Assembly (NCBI GenBank): GCA_914767715.1
Contig: OU612069.1
Location: forward strand, 12,521,387-12,585,386
Length of the DNA: 64,000 nucleotides
Direction of reading: 5' to 3'
Origin: Membranipora membranacea
Taxonomy: Eukaryota; Bryozoa; Gymnolaemata; Cheilostomatida; Membraniporidae
In this document: positions 33,880 through 44,903 of the stretch, piece by piece
Layout of the letters: every line of letters starts with the position of its first letter
Numbering within the stretch: the first letter of the stretch is position 1
The notes under the pieces: generated by a model
Seen by the model: the letters and a program-made list of their open reading frames with translations, nothing else
Databases searched by the model: none
What the model was told of the DNA's origin: nothing
Program-made: the position numbers and the translations under genes

Positions 33880-34796
33880 TTCTACATTACAAAAATTCAT
33901 GCTGTTCTGAATGGGCCCTAAAAACTACCGCTGCCAGTGGTACTGTTAGATGTCTTGCGGATGCTGTTTGGGACGTGTCTTACAGCACTTAATGCCTATA
34001 AGGCATTGATGGTTGTGCTCTAGGGGTCGCATGTGTGCTGTAAGACATGTCCCATACAGCACCTGCCACACATTTCTTAACACCTGAGTTTTTGATTGGA
34101 AAAAGTGCCTAAAATATATTAAAGCACACAACATGGGCCGCACCTACACAGCCTCAGGCCCTCTACTTCATATACAGAACTGGACTTTTTCTGTAATGGA
34201 GCACTTAGGAGTTAGTCAAGACAAATTTTAGGTCATTACAAAAAATTGTGAAGTTCTGAATGGGCACTAAAAACCGTTGCTGGCAACAGGTGTTGTAAGA
34301 CATGTTGTAGGACAGGTCTTGCAGCGCTCAATGCCTCTACAGCCTTGTTCTTAGATACAATACAACATTGTTATATAGCCTATATCGTTAAAATTCTTTT
34401 GTGCCTTAAGAGAAGTTGTACAACATGTCTTACAACACACCTGTGTTGGATCAGACTAAGTACCTTATCTGTGTCTTACATTGCAACATAGGCTGCACCA
34501 ACAAACCCTCTACTATGACTCTTTTCATAAAACTGGCTATTGCCCATACAGAACTGGCCATTTTCTGTAATGATACGTTTATAATCCAACACACTCAGGT
34601 GTCCTTAGTTGTGTGGCAGGTGCCATATGAGACATGTCTTACAGCACTCATTCGGCACTCATTCAGCACCAATAACAAGGCCGTTTATGCCTTGAGTGCT
34701 GCAAGACATGTCCCGTACACAAAGCACCTGTCTTACAACACCCGTTGCCAGTGACGGCTCTTAGTGCCCAATCAGAATGGCACAAATTTCTGTTAA
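33880..34796. mobile_element. Foldback/MITE cluster, two related copies
   Basis: The second copy (about 34,238-34,796) has long imperfect inverted arms: the left runs CTGAATGGGCACTAAAAACC, then GTTGCTGGCAACAGGTGTTG, and the right is its inverse ending GTTGCCAGTGACGGCTCTTA and then GTGCCCAATCAG. The arms match over about 100 bases with scattered changes. The first copy (about 33,886-34,100) repeats GTTCTGAATGGGCCCTAAAA and the internal GTGCTGTAAGACATGTCCCA. The unit TGTAAGACATGT and its inverse recur at least eight times. There is no transposase, so these are non-autonomous. The open frames across them come from the repeats. Confidence 0.65.
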
Positions 34797-36060
34797 GAAT
34801 GTAACCCACTGGTTTACAGGCTTGTTACTCAGGTAAGAGGACGAGGTGTTTCACAACTAAACTTTATATTGCAGTGTGTACCCTTTAATATATCACTGCA
34901 AGGGCCCAGTATCGATGCACTAAACTAAAAGATGGCTACTAGTTGTTGGCTTAGAACAATGTAGGCACTACAAATGCACCAACTTCCGTTTTAGAAAAGT
35001 GTCATCAAATTCTTATACTCTCGACAGGGCCTAAAAACTGCGCAGATTTTCGAAAACACAAGTTTTTTAAACCCAGATATCTCAGTTTCTATTCCTCCTA
35101 CAGCCTTGAAATTTTTTCAGGATATAGATCTGAAGCATGCGCACCCAGCGCAATTGTTAGAAAACCATGGAAAACCCTAGAAAACTAAAGTAGGCAAGAC
35201 TGAAATTTAGTGTCAAACTGCTGCCTGAATTTTCACAGAAAAACTCCATTTTCACTCCCAACATACAATTATCTGATTAGATTGAAGGTTTCTGATTCTG
35301 ATGGTGTGTACTTTGTTTGGTTTAGCTCTGAAGAAGTGCTTGTACTCTCTGTTTTAAAATCTCATGTTTCAGTTGCTAGTTAGAATACTCAAGATGAAAC
35401 AACATGGCCACTCTATTGATATGGCCTCTGTGATTGGTCTAACTTTCAAAATTAGACCAATCACAGTAGGTCATACTAAACTCTGCTAAATATCTCAACA
35501 GAACATGGTCTAAGTGAAGCGATGATTTTTGTTGTTTTGTTGCTGATGGATTTTTAGTGTAAATGACACATGTATGCTCATACCATTCATCACTGAGTAT
35601 GGTAAGGCCATAACTGTCTGTGTTGGTACAAAATGAGAGCATGATGGACAAAGTTTGCACACTATTTCATCATTTATATGTACTCAAGTGATGTCCTCTC
35701 TAATTTCATATAAGATTGAACATCAACTTGCATAGTAGTTGGCCCACCTCAGATTGGTTTTGCACATTTACTACTACAGATGGTGGTGTCAACTGTGTGT
35801 GATTGAAGTACCAATTAAGTTGTACATAAACCTATTTCACTAGTGATATCAGGGAGTGATCACCAAAATTTTACTGGGATATCTTAGCTAGATTCAGTGC
35901 AGACCAATTTGATGAACAACTATTTTCACTTGCATTGCAAGCACCTGTTGTTACAATGACAATAAAACCAGGCAATCCAGCTGGTGTGACTAAGAAAGGT
36001 TGTAAGTGAGATTAAGTCCTAAACTATGAGCAATGAACTTCCTCTCCATTGCTGTGAGTG
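34797..36060. other. Intergenic, no supported gene
   Basis: AT-rich unique sequence. A local inverted pair, TTGGTCTAACTTTCAAAATTAGACCAA (about 35,435-35,462, given here as arms TTGGTCTAA / TTAGACCAA), is the only structure noted. No coding frame has support. Confidence 0.4.
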
Positions 36061-36069
36061 CAGGTTAAA

Positions 36070-36126
36070 CCAATGAACTAAGCCAATGAACTAAACCAAT
36101 GAACTAAAGGTTTAGTTCATTGGTTA
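36070..36126. repeat. Tandem CCAATGAACTAA units ending in a tight hairpin
   Basis: CCAATGAACTAA occurs three times in direct order (about 36,070, 36,083 and 36,096). The last unit then forms a perfect 15-bp inverted repeat, AACCAATGAACTAAA (36,094-36,108) with TTTAGTTCATTGGTT (36,111-36,125), around a 2-base loop. Confidence 0.7.
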
Positions 36127-36493
36127 AACAAGAAGTTAGGTAAGCCCGTAAGGTTACTAGACGGAGGGACTAACTTGGGTTGGTAAAACTAAGAATTCTT
36201 AATTTGGAAGTTACCTAACTCTCATTGTTTTTATTCACAATTGCATAAAGTTATGTGTTGTAGTTGCAACTTACCTGGAACAATGAGAATAATACTCACG
36301 GTGGTGCTTCATTTTTTAAATGAACACCATAACAAATATTTGTAACACAATAATTTTGCAAGGCAACCTTTTCTTGCGTATGTGACCTTCCTTTAACCTT
36401 CATTGAATATGTTAGTCTGATTGGTCGGATTGTTGTTCTGGCACTTATGATTGGTTTAAGATTGAACTTGATGTATTTGTTGTGAGTTGAGAT

Positions 36494-36530
36494 GAGTTGT
36501 CTCCCTGTAGAAAAAAAGGACACAACTCCC
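36494..36530. repeat. Inverted pair of a dispersed short motif
   Basis: GAGTTGTCTCCC and GGACACAACTCCC face each other across a short A-rich spacer. The same element occurs singly near 17,398, 19,355 (inverse), 28,151, 37,375 (inverse), 38,178 (inverse) and 42,286. The fixed part is (G)GAGTTG-(T/C)-(G/C)-CC followed by a CTTTTGAC-like stretch. Confidence 0.5.
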
Positions 36531-36639
36531 AAATTCACTTTATGTCTAATTACCCTAATTGGACTAATTTAATGGCGTGCTCGGGTTATGACAGCCTAGC
36601 AGTTATTTCCCTTGAGCTGATACTCTTCACTGCTTCGTG

Positions 36640-36770
36640 CAATAAAATGTGGATGGAGAACACAAAAGCAATTATCGTCAGCTATACATATGCGCTGACA
36701 TTTGTATTATTATATTAAAGACGCTCATTGAGGACGATAATGGAATTATCAAGGCTAGTGACGACGGCCA
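36640..36770. repeat. Dispersed repeat, copy 1
   Basis: Contains CGTCAGCTATACATATGCGC, then TTAAAGACGCTC, GAGGACGATAATGG and TATCAAGGCT. A second copy at about 38,425-38,535 has CATCAGCTATACATACATAT, TGAAGACGCTCG and GTGCGATAATGGAGGTATC. The copies are diverged but colinear over roughly 100 bases. The class is unknown. Confidence 0.5.
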
Positions 36771-37004
36771 TCTATGTAGGATAAAGCCTCACTAGCTTGG
36801 GCGCAGACATTAATGACAAATAGATAAACACATTCCGGGTTAACTCTTGGATTGTGGACTGCACACTGAGTATATTCGTGGATTGTGACTTGCTAGCCAG
36901 CAGCTTATAACAGGCAATCCGACCAGCGCAGAACAGTCGCTATACCACGTGGCTTATACAAAGTATCACTTATAGCAGCCCTTCTCAGCAGCAGGTCTCG
37001 GGTT

Positions 37005-37365
37005 TAGGCCCGAGTTAGGAGACCAGGTTAAATCCTGAGGTAGTAGACCGGGTTTGATCCTGAAGTAGGCGACTAGGTTAAGTCCTGAGGTAGGAGACAA
37101 GGTTAAATCCCGAGGTAGGAGACCAGGTTAAATCCTGAAGTACCTGACTGGGTTCAATCCCGAGGTAACAGCATAATACAAGGAGACTGAAGTACCTGAC
37201 TGGGTTCAATCCCGAGGTAACAGCATAATACCAGGAGAGATCCTGAAGTACCTGACTGGGTTCAATCCCGAGGTAACAGCAGAACACCAGGAGCTATCCT
37301 GAAGTACCTGACGGGGTTCAATCCCGAGGTAACCGAAGGATACCAGGATGAATCCTGCAATATCA
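37005..37365. repeat. Compound minisatellite (27-bp and 60-bp units)
   Basis: The left half is about six units of roughly 27 bases of the form GACCAGGTTAAATCCTGAGG. The right half is four units of roughly 60 bases containing CTGAAGTACCTGACTGGGTT, CAATCCCGAGGTAACAGC and A-TACCAGGAG. The larger unit seems to have grown from two diverged smaller ones. Minus-strand frames here (GIEPSQVLQDL repeats) are a by-product. Confidence 0.8.
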
Positions 37366-39759
37366 GGAATCTAGGAGTTGCCTCCCCGGAGGCGAAGAGA
37401 AGATAACTCACCATCAGTGAAGCAGGTGAGATCTTTAGTCTCATTCCTTTGACTTTACAAGCTGGAATCACTGTACTTATATCATATGCATATAACCAAG
37501 TCGAATCCTATTTGTAATCAAGGTTTGCTTCTCGTTTGCAGCTAAAGAAGGACAAAGACCGAAGAACCATCACAGATAAAGAAAGACAGCACAGATACGA
37601 TACCAAATAATACACATGAATACGTTGTATCATTTCATATGTGAACAGTAATAGAAATTCTTATTACGAAATACACAACCGGTTTCTGTTTGTTCTTCAG
37701 CGTCTGTAAAGAAAATGAACTGCAATTAGCCTCAAACAAAATCTAACAGTATTTAGCAAAGCCTCGGGGCAGCCCCGAGCCGAACCACAAGCTCAATCTG
37801 ATTAGTAACGTTTGAACATATAGCAACTTAATGCCTAATTACACCAGGGAGGGTGGGAGAGGTGGAGCGTGTATTCATACAAATTGACCAATCAGAGCGC
37901 AGTATTTGCCCCAGCCTGAATACATGTCAATCAATATATATTTCCATAATATCACCTGACATCAAGCACAAGAGCCGATTGCACTTGCGGCACTGGTAAA
38001 CATTGAGATTTGCATAAAAAAAAGTTTCAACTAGGTGTTTATGAACACCTGTGTATCTACACTGATAATCGCATGTTGACTGGGTGTATTATGACCCTGC
38101 CCAACCCAATGAAGATATATCTCTCTCTTCTGTAAATCTGATGTAAACTTTTAGTTATCTCAATAAATTCTTCATTAGAGTTACCTCCCTTGTGTAAATC
38201 ATTGTGTAAATATGACAGGACAACTTTTCAACAGTAGCCTACCTATGAATGTTAACAAAAAGTGTTGAGTGCGATCTCCATATATCACACCGTCCCTGAT
38301 TACACAACTTTGCCGGCTATAATGACGCACTCATGCTGTGACTGTGACAAGGCAGTTTTCATTCAATTGTTTTCCTTGATCTCATACTCTCTCCCACTTT
38401 ATGCCATGAGGCTTCAACCAATAACACGAGCGCAATAAGCATCAGCTATACATACATATCAGCTGACATTATAATATATCATTGAAGACGCTCGAATGAG
38501 TGCGATAATGGAGGTATCGATGCTTGGGGATGAGGAGGGTAGGGGGAGAGAAAAAAAGATAGGAGAACAAACTCTAAATATTATGCTTCGGGATTTTGAG
38601 GTGGATATATGTAAGACTGCGAAGGGTTTTTAATCTCAATGTTAGATTTGCAATTCAAGCTCTAGTTTATCACATGACTAGTACTGCTCTCAGAAACCCT
38701 TTGCAACATGTACGCTCATCATCAACCATACATCAAATTAAATTGGCATCGGCGTTACATTCGCTTCCAATGGGTTTAATGATACTGGTCAAGAGGTAGC
38801 ATAACTCCTTCTTGTTTGCAATCTGCCAGACGGATTATATAATTCCTAGAGAGCTTAACAGAAAATACGAAATACAATATTATTATTATATGACTTTTGC
38901 AGGTTACCAACGGTGCTGGAAATCATGCAATTTACACCGCAACGGTTTGCAAGTGCAGGCCAGACCGTTCATAAACAATTTCACTCTAATGTATGTTCGC
39001 AATATTTGCCATTTATGAAAATAACATGTCATGTTGCCCTGTCCCCGTATCATATGCCCGGTCTGACTGATGTACCGCCCCCGGCCTTAGATAGGATATA
39101 AATATTGAAATTTTTATATGTTAATCATGTTGTATATAAACTGTTGTACGGACAGTTTGAGAGAACTCCGGAGTGTGCTGGTTAGTAATAACCATTTTAA
39201 CTTGAGTAGATAGACCGTCCTAATTTCTAGATCAAATACTTTTTATTTGGTACATTTTTATGTGATAGGAATCTGTCGCTTTTTATACAAATAATTAAAC
39301 TGGAATCAGTTTCAAATCAACTTGAGCGTTTAATCTCGTTAGGAGTATCAATAATAAGAATCATGTAAGAATAATCACCATCACTCATACTTGGTGCACC
39401 CTGCGCTGGCCGTGCTACTTGAATGAGGTTGGAGCGGTCCCACCATCACTTAAGGTGGCTGCTCACTACAACGGGTTGATTAGTTTTTTTACCCTCAAAT
39501 TTATTTTTGGATGTAATATTCTTTTGCATGTCAGGGAGATCATCTGCGGGTGATGGTTAACACAAATAAGAATGTATTCAATATATAATTATACAGCTAT
39601 GAACATTTTTATCGATTCATGTTTATTTATTATAGAGCCGTGACATGAAAGCAGTAGTAGAATATATCTTTTTATGCAATATTTTTTGCCTAATTTAACC
39701 ATTCTGTTTAACCTGCTTCGAGTATCTCGTGCTTGGAAGGACCCTATATGCCCCTGGTA
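37366..39759. other. Intergenic, no supported gene
   Basis: Holds copies of the short motif near 37,375 and 38,178 and the second dispersed-repeat copy at about 38,425-38,535. Small frames at 38.6-39.1 kb have no recognisable domain or splice support. Confidence 0.4.
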
Positions 39760-41745
39760 ACCAGCTACCCATTTTCAAAAAGACAGAGGCAGATATCCAT
39801 ACTACATGTGGAAACATAGAGGACTTATGGGACATTGAGACCAGCCTAAGATGAATGGCTCTCAAAGACTGAATCAGAAAAACTTCTAACGCCAGGATTC
39901 AGATTTGAATCATACGTTCACGAGTCCTTACTTTTACCATCGGGCCGATCCTGACTTCAGCTTATTTCTATCTTTGCCGGGTAAATCACTCACATAAGCC
40001 ATATCCAGTACTAGTATTAATATAACAGGAGTATAATCTTCAGCCTACACAGACTTACGATCACAGGTAGTTCGGTGTATTTTCAGATTAACAGCAAAAC
40101 TCAGCATATGACATACAAATACTGATCAATACTGACTGATCCTCCCACCTTAGTTATTGAGAGTAGATAAAAAAGAACAATGTCATTCAATTAGAGAAAC
40201 ACTACTCGTAAAACCTGACAACTTACATTGGGAAGTTGTCTGTTGTTATAAAAAGAAAGCGCAACTCTATATAATAAGTTAGAATACTTTTATTATATCT
40301 GTAACATAGTGATAACCCACAAGCTCTACAGACACATGAATCGTAATGCTAGACTATGCATACCAAATCCAGTTAATGGATTGATGCATTTTATGAAACA
40401 GTTGCTCATGAATTGCGACGAATCTCTATCCAGGGACGCATTATTATGTGCAAAAATACCCAGATGACAGTAGAAACATTTATTTTGAAGGAATATACAG
40501 GTTTTAGTGAGATACACTGTATGGTAATTTGATTAAATTTTCGTTCCTCATTTTTATTATACCCTTAATATCTGTATTCGAGCTCACTAAAATTGGTTGG
40601 TGAACTGCAGCAGGGAAGGGGGTGAGGGGAGGGAAGGGAAGGAGGAGGGCCGAGGAAAGTAGGGGCGAAGGCGCAGATAGGAGTAGGGAAGGAGGTTCGG
40701 ATTGGAGTAGGTTTAGTGCTAAATATCAAGCGCTCATACTATAAGAATTACAATTATGTGCTCAATGAGGATCTCACAATGGGATTTCCAGATAGTATAT
40801 TCCAATGGCAAAGCATGCCAGATCGACTCGATCAATCAGTTTTACCGAAATAAAAGCTCATGATTACTTGACCTGATTGTTATGACTGCCGACTGAATAG
40901 ATTTTACAGGCATTCATCACTTGTCACTATAGATATAATTATATGCTTGACAGAAACTTCTAATCAAAAGTTGTGTAAAACAAATGCGTTTTTATCAATC
41001 TTTTATTCAAAGCCACTCTTTGATTTAAAAATTCAGATTTCAAGAATTTAAACTCAAAGGTACAACCAAACTAACAGCTCCAGCGGTTTCTGATTCACAA
41101 AATGGTGCTACACAAAATAAACAGAAAATGTGTCGAAGAGCTATGGCTTGGTATGGAACAAATATATATTAAGGAAGCGCAAACAAATTATTAGTTAATT
41201 ATTAATCTTCTACAAATTGGTACAAAACCAGTAAATACAGAAGCCTGGCTTATAAGTATAGAAAAAATGAACATCGATAGTAAAAAACCATGCTTTTTGT
41301 CATTTTGCACTCACAAGTTCACCCTGCATCATTGTGCTTAGATTAAAGAAGGAAAATCAACTTCAGGGCACTATTGGGTATTTTGGGAAATTTTTTTATA
41401 TTGAAGTTATTCAAATTATAAAATGTTTCATAAACTATGTATATATTTACGCAAGATAAAATAGGAAAGAAAGTCAGACATAAAATCGGAAGTAAACTCA
41501 GACAAAAAAGGAAACAAAATCGGGAATATAATCAGAAATATAATCGGGAATAAACTCGGGAATAAAATCGGGAATAAAATCAGAAATAAAATCGGGAATA
41601 AAATCGGGAAATCATACACATAATCATAAAATAAGGCTGTACTTTGACCTCAGCCTCAACACTTTTCATATCTTACGGGTTCAGCTGTCAATCTCAACAA
41701 CATTCAACACCACTCAGACTTTGATCCTAGAAATATATAGAACAA
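39760..41745. repeat. Intergenic duplication, copy A
   Basis: Colinear with copy B (about 43,020-44,650). Shared landmarks in order: GGATGAATGGCT-like text (39,850 / 43,112), a G/A-rich tract (40,610-40,700 / 43,266-43,640), CAAAAGTTGTGTAAAAC followed by AATGCGTTTT (40,966 / 43,820), GGTGCTACACAAAATAAACAG (41,103 / 43,950), AAAATCGGGAAT tandem units (41,461-41,611 / 44,385-44,432), and CCACTCAG...TTGATCCTA...ATATAG at the end. Copy A has about 500 extra bases near 40.05-40.6 kb. Divergence is heavy, so the duplication is old. Confidence 0.65.
41461..41611. repeat. 12-bp tandem repeat (GGGAATAAAATC)n
   Basis: About a dozen degenerate units of GGGAATAAAATC. The minus-strand frame (ILFPILFPIL repeats) is an artefact of the repeat. 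A shorter array with the same unit lies at 44,385-44,432 in the duplicated block. Confidence 0.75.
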
Positions 41746-43019
41746 TTATTTATATTTGTTTGGTTGCATGTTTAAAAAAACTGACAGTGGCCGTTTTTGC
41801 ATGGTTTCTTTTAACCTGTAGGATTAGTGTTCTCAGCAGCCAAATGAATTTATGAATACCCACAGTTTGGCCTGAGTCATAAACAGGCAGATTAGCTCAG
41901 GACCTAAGTGTCCATTACCTCATCTCAATTCGTCCATACTAGTGATGTTCCATCGTGTTCCCAGCTGATTTGCAACTGGTCGTGAACAAGAGTAGCATCA
42001 AGCACTAAAACATGGAATAATATTAATTTATACAAAAATCCTTCACCGTCTTTATTGAGGGGCAGCCCCTATGAGTTGCTTCAGTTTACACTCGAAATAG
42101 CCAACACACAAACTTTGAGGGGAGTTTAGATATTGTTACAATGGATGAGATATACTAGTAGGGATCTCTTTATCACCGAAAGTGGCATAGTTCAAAACAT
42201 TGTGCAGTGGATATAAGAGGAAAGTGAACAATCCATGGTTTCAAATAAATGCCAAAGCTTGCTTCTGAACTAGTTATCTCTCATGCTGATAAAGGGCACA
42301 ACTCCCGTATGTTTCCTACTCCAAATTGAAATACACAAGAAGCAGGCGAAAAGGAATATCTAATGACTTCTCTGAGAGTCTCCAGTGTTTGACAGGAATC
42401 GTTATACCAAGCTGACTATTGCTTTTTGGATTTGATTTTTAAGTTTGACAAAACAGGGCGCAACATCCTCTAACCTACAATTGGGATACTTTTCAAATGA
42501 ATCACATTACCACATGTTTCTTCCCTACTGAAGAAAATTTCTCAGAGCAGAATCTGATTTTGCCAAAGGGTTTTGGTACCTACAACTTCTGTGCCATAGT
42601 TACTACTGTATTTATATATAGAAGAGATTTGCAGAAAGTGACATCTTATCATAACATCTTGTCCCATCAATTCTGTTTGATGATGTATAGGGGTCACAGG
42701 TACACAATCAATAGATATCTCATGCAATTTTGCCCCCTTTTATTTGCGAAACTGCAACATGATTATTTAATGTCAGGCCCAGTGCCCAGTGTCTCTTTGG
42801 ACTCTTAAAAAGGGAAATGACATATTATTATATCTTACATTTATTCTGTTGTAGCCATTTTTCTAGCTGGAATGCTCTTATACCTCTGTGAAATACAGGA
42901 TGTGCTTTTGAATCAGTTCCATAGACTTTCCTTCTACTGATTTCCGCAAAGAAAATTAAGATTGTTGTACGATGCGTTTTGTAAGTTCTGACTCTAATCC
43001 ACCCTACCTCCAGTATAGC
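41746..43019. other. Spacer between duplicated blocks
   Basis: No supported gene. It includes one copy of the short dispersed motif (GGGCACAACTCCCG, about 42,295-42,308). Confidence 0.4.
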
Positions 43020-44650
43020 CTGCTACTCTTTTTGAAGAGGCAGAGACAATATTTATACATCCTGAGAGGTTTGCAAACACACTGTACTTTTGGTGCTAAG
43101 GGGCCAGGCTGGGATGAATGGCTTGCAAGGAGAAAATCGGATAAAACCTCCATAGCAAGGGATCAGACCTGAATCATATAATCACAATTACTCACCAGCA
43201 CTAGTTTTAGTATAAAATGATTATAATCTACAGTTTCAACTCAACGAAGACCTAAACGGGTCAGTTGAGTGAATGTGAGTGAGGAGGGGAAGGAGGGAAA
43301 GGAGGGGGAGGAGGGGGAGGAGTGTGAGGAGGGGGAGGGGGGGAGGAGGGGGAGGAGGGGGAGGAGGGTGAGGAGGGGAGGAGGGGAGGAGGGGAGGAGT
43401 GGGAGGAGTGGGAGGGTGGTAGGAGGGGGAGGAGGGGAGGAGGGGAGGAGGGAGAGGAGGGGGAGGAGGGGAGGAGGGGAGGAGGGAGAGGAGGGGGAGG
43501 AGTGGGAGGAGTGGGAGGAGTGGGAGGGTGGTAGGAGGGGGAGGAGGGGAGGAGGGAGAGGAGGGGGAGGAGGGGGAGGAGGGGGAGGAGGGGGGAGGAG
43601 GGGGAGGGTGGTAGGAGGGGTAGGAGAAAAAGGAGGGATGGAGTACATTCCAATGAGAGAAAATACCAAATTGACCTGCATACAATCAGCCTTTTACCAA
43701 ACTTAAATCTCATTACTTGTCCTCATTATTTTTATGTTCATCACTCGTGCCCATATATAATACCATTCATCACTGGTGACTGGTACATAATATACATAAC
43801 AGAAGGTTCTGAACCAAAGTTGTGTAAAGCAATTGCGTTTTGCTCAATCTTTTATTCAAACCCATTCGTTATTTAAACATGCATATTTAAAAAAAACAAC
43901 TTTAGATTAAAACCAAACTTACAGTTTCGTATGCACAGAATAGTGCTACAGAAATAAAACAGACAATTACGTTAATGGAAAACCTGCGGATTGGTATGAA
44001 ACACATAAATATCTAGCAAGTAAAAGTAAAGCAAAATTATCAAGTTACGCTTCAAATCTACAAGTGGGTACAACATAAATTAATACGGAAACCAGACTGG
44101 ATTCCTTTATCATCACAAAACTTTTTTGGGTAAGGCAAAGTTATAAGTTTCAAAAGTAAACATCACTAATAAGAAATCATGCATTTTGAATTTCAAAACA
44201 TTCACCCCAGCATCGTTCTATGCAAGTATAAACAACAAATCACTAACTTTAGGACACTATTGGTATTTGTATAACATCTTTTTGGGAATTTCAGTTATTT
44301 TAATTAAAAAAAGTTAAATAAAACTAAGCATATATGTATGTATATATATATATATGTATGTATATACAAAACAAAGTGAGCAATAAAATCGGAAATAAAA
44401 TCAGAATTAAAATCAAAAATAAAATCAGGAAATCAGTAAATATAGAAAGTATATGAGCTCAGAAGGAACAAGTGTCAGATGATTCTTTGTATAAAACTAC
44501 AGCCTATATTGTGTGCTAACAAATATGGTAAACACATATTAGTTAAGTCCATCGTCTAAACACAGCTTATCAATTCATGCGATAACAGCTGTCTATCTCT
44601 ACACCGGGTTTTCCCACTCAGGTTTGAATCCTAAAAAATATAGGAAATGT
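43020..44650. repeat. Intergenic duplication, copy B
   Basis: Partner of 39,760-41,745; see the shared landmarks there. It lies just downstream of the TRIM-like gene's last exon (44,904). No exon of that gene is recognisable beside copy A, so the duplication seems to have involved flanking DNA only. Confidence 0.65.
43266..43640. repeat. Long (GGA)n/(GGGGA)n polypurine tract
   Basis: About 375 bases, almost pure G and A on the plus strand apart from scattered T, made of GGAGGAGGGGGAGG-type units with larger sub-repeats of about 120 bases (GGTGGTAGGAGGGGGAGGAG recurs near 43,414, 43,530 and 43,609). Such tracts can form triplex or G-quadruplex structures. Proline/serine and glycine/arginine frames on both strands come from the repeat. 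Confidence 0.9.
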
Positions 44651-44724
44651 TTACATGCAAGAAAAAAGTTATTTTGGTACCATGTTGAGTGGACACATTC
44701 TGTTCAAATAAAATATGATAATAT

Positions 44725-44830
44725 ATGAAGGCATCACAGCACAATCTGCATAACTTGTTAATAGGTGCCGAGGCAGTAATTTGGATACAATGGAGGCATC
44801 ACAGCACGATTTGCGTAACTCATTACTTTA
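44725..44830. repeat. Short direct repeat below the TRIM-like gene
   Basis: GGCATCACAGCACAATCTGC and the near-identical GGCATCACAGCACGATTTGC, each followed by a TAACT-like end, lie about 60 bases apart. Confidence 0.55.
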
Positions 44831-44903
44831 TACATATGTGGTATTCTGCAGATAATACAGGCATCATACATGACTATGAATAATAATTCTATGACACAAA
44901 CCT

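Noticed and set aside
34416-34754. 112-codon plus-strand frame
   Set aside because: It lies within the foldback cluster and its sequence comes from inverted repeat units.
37005-37365. CRISPR-like array
   Set aside because: Units are adjacent and degenerate with no unique spacers. This is a eukaryotic minisatellite.
37078-37471. Minus-strand frames with repeated GIEPSQVLQDL
   Set aside because: Produced by the minisatellite period being divisible by three; no other support.
43236-43713. Overlapping long proline/serine-rich and glycine/arginine-rich open frames on both strands
   Set aside because: All arise from the (GGA)n purine tract, which lacks stop codons in every frame. No start context, splice or domain support.
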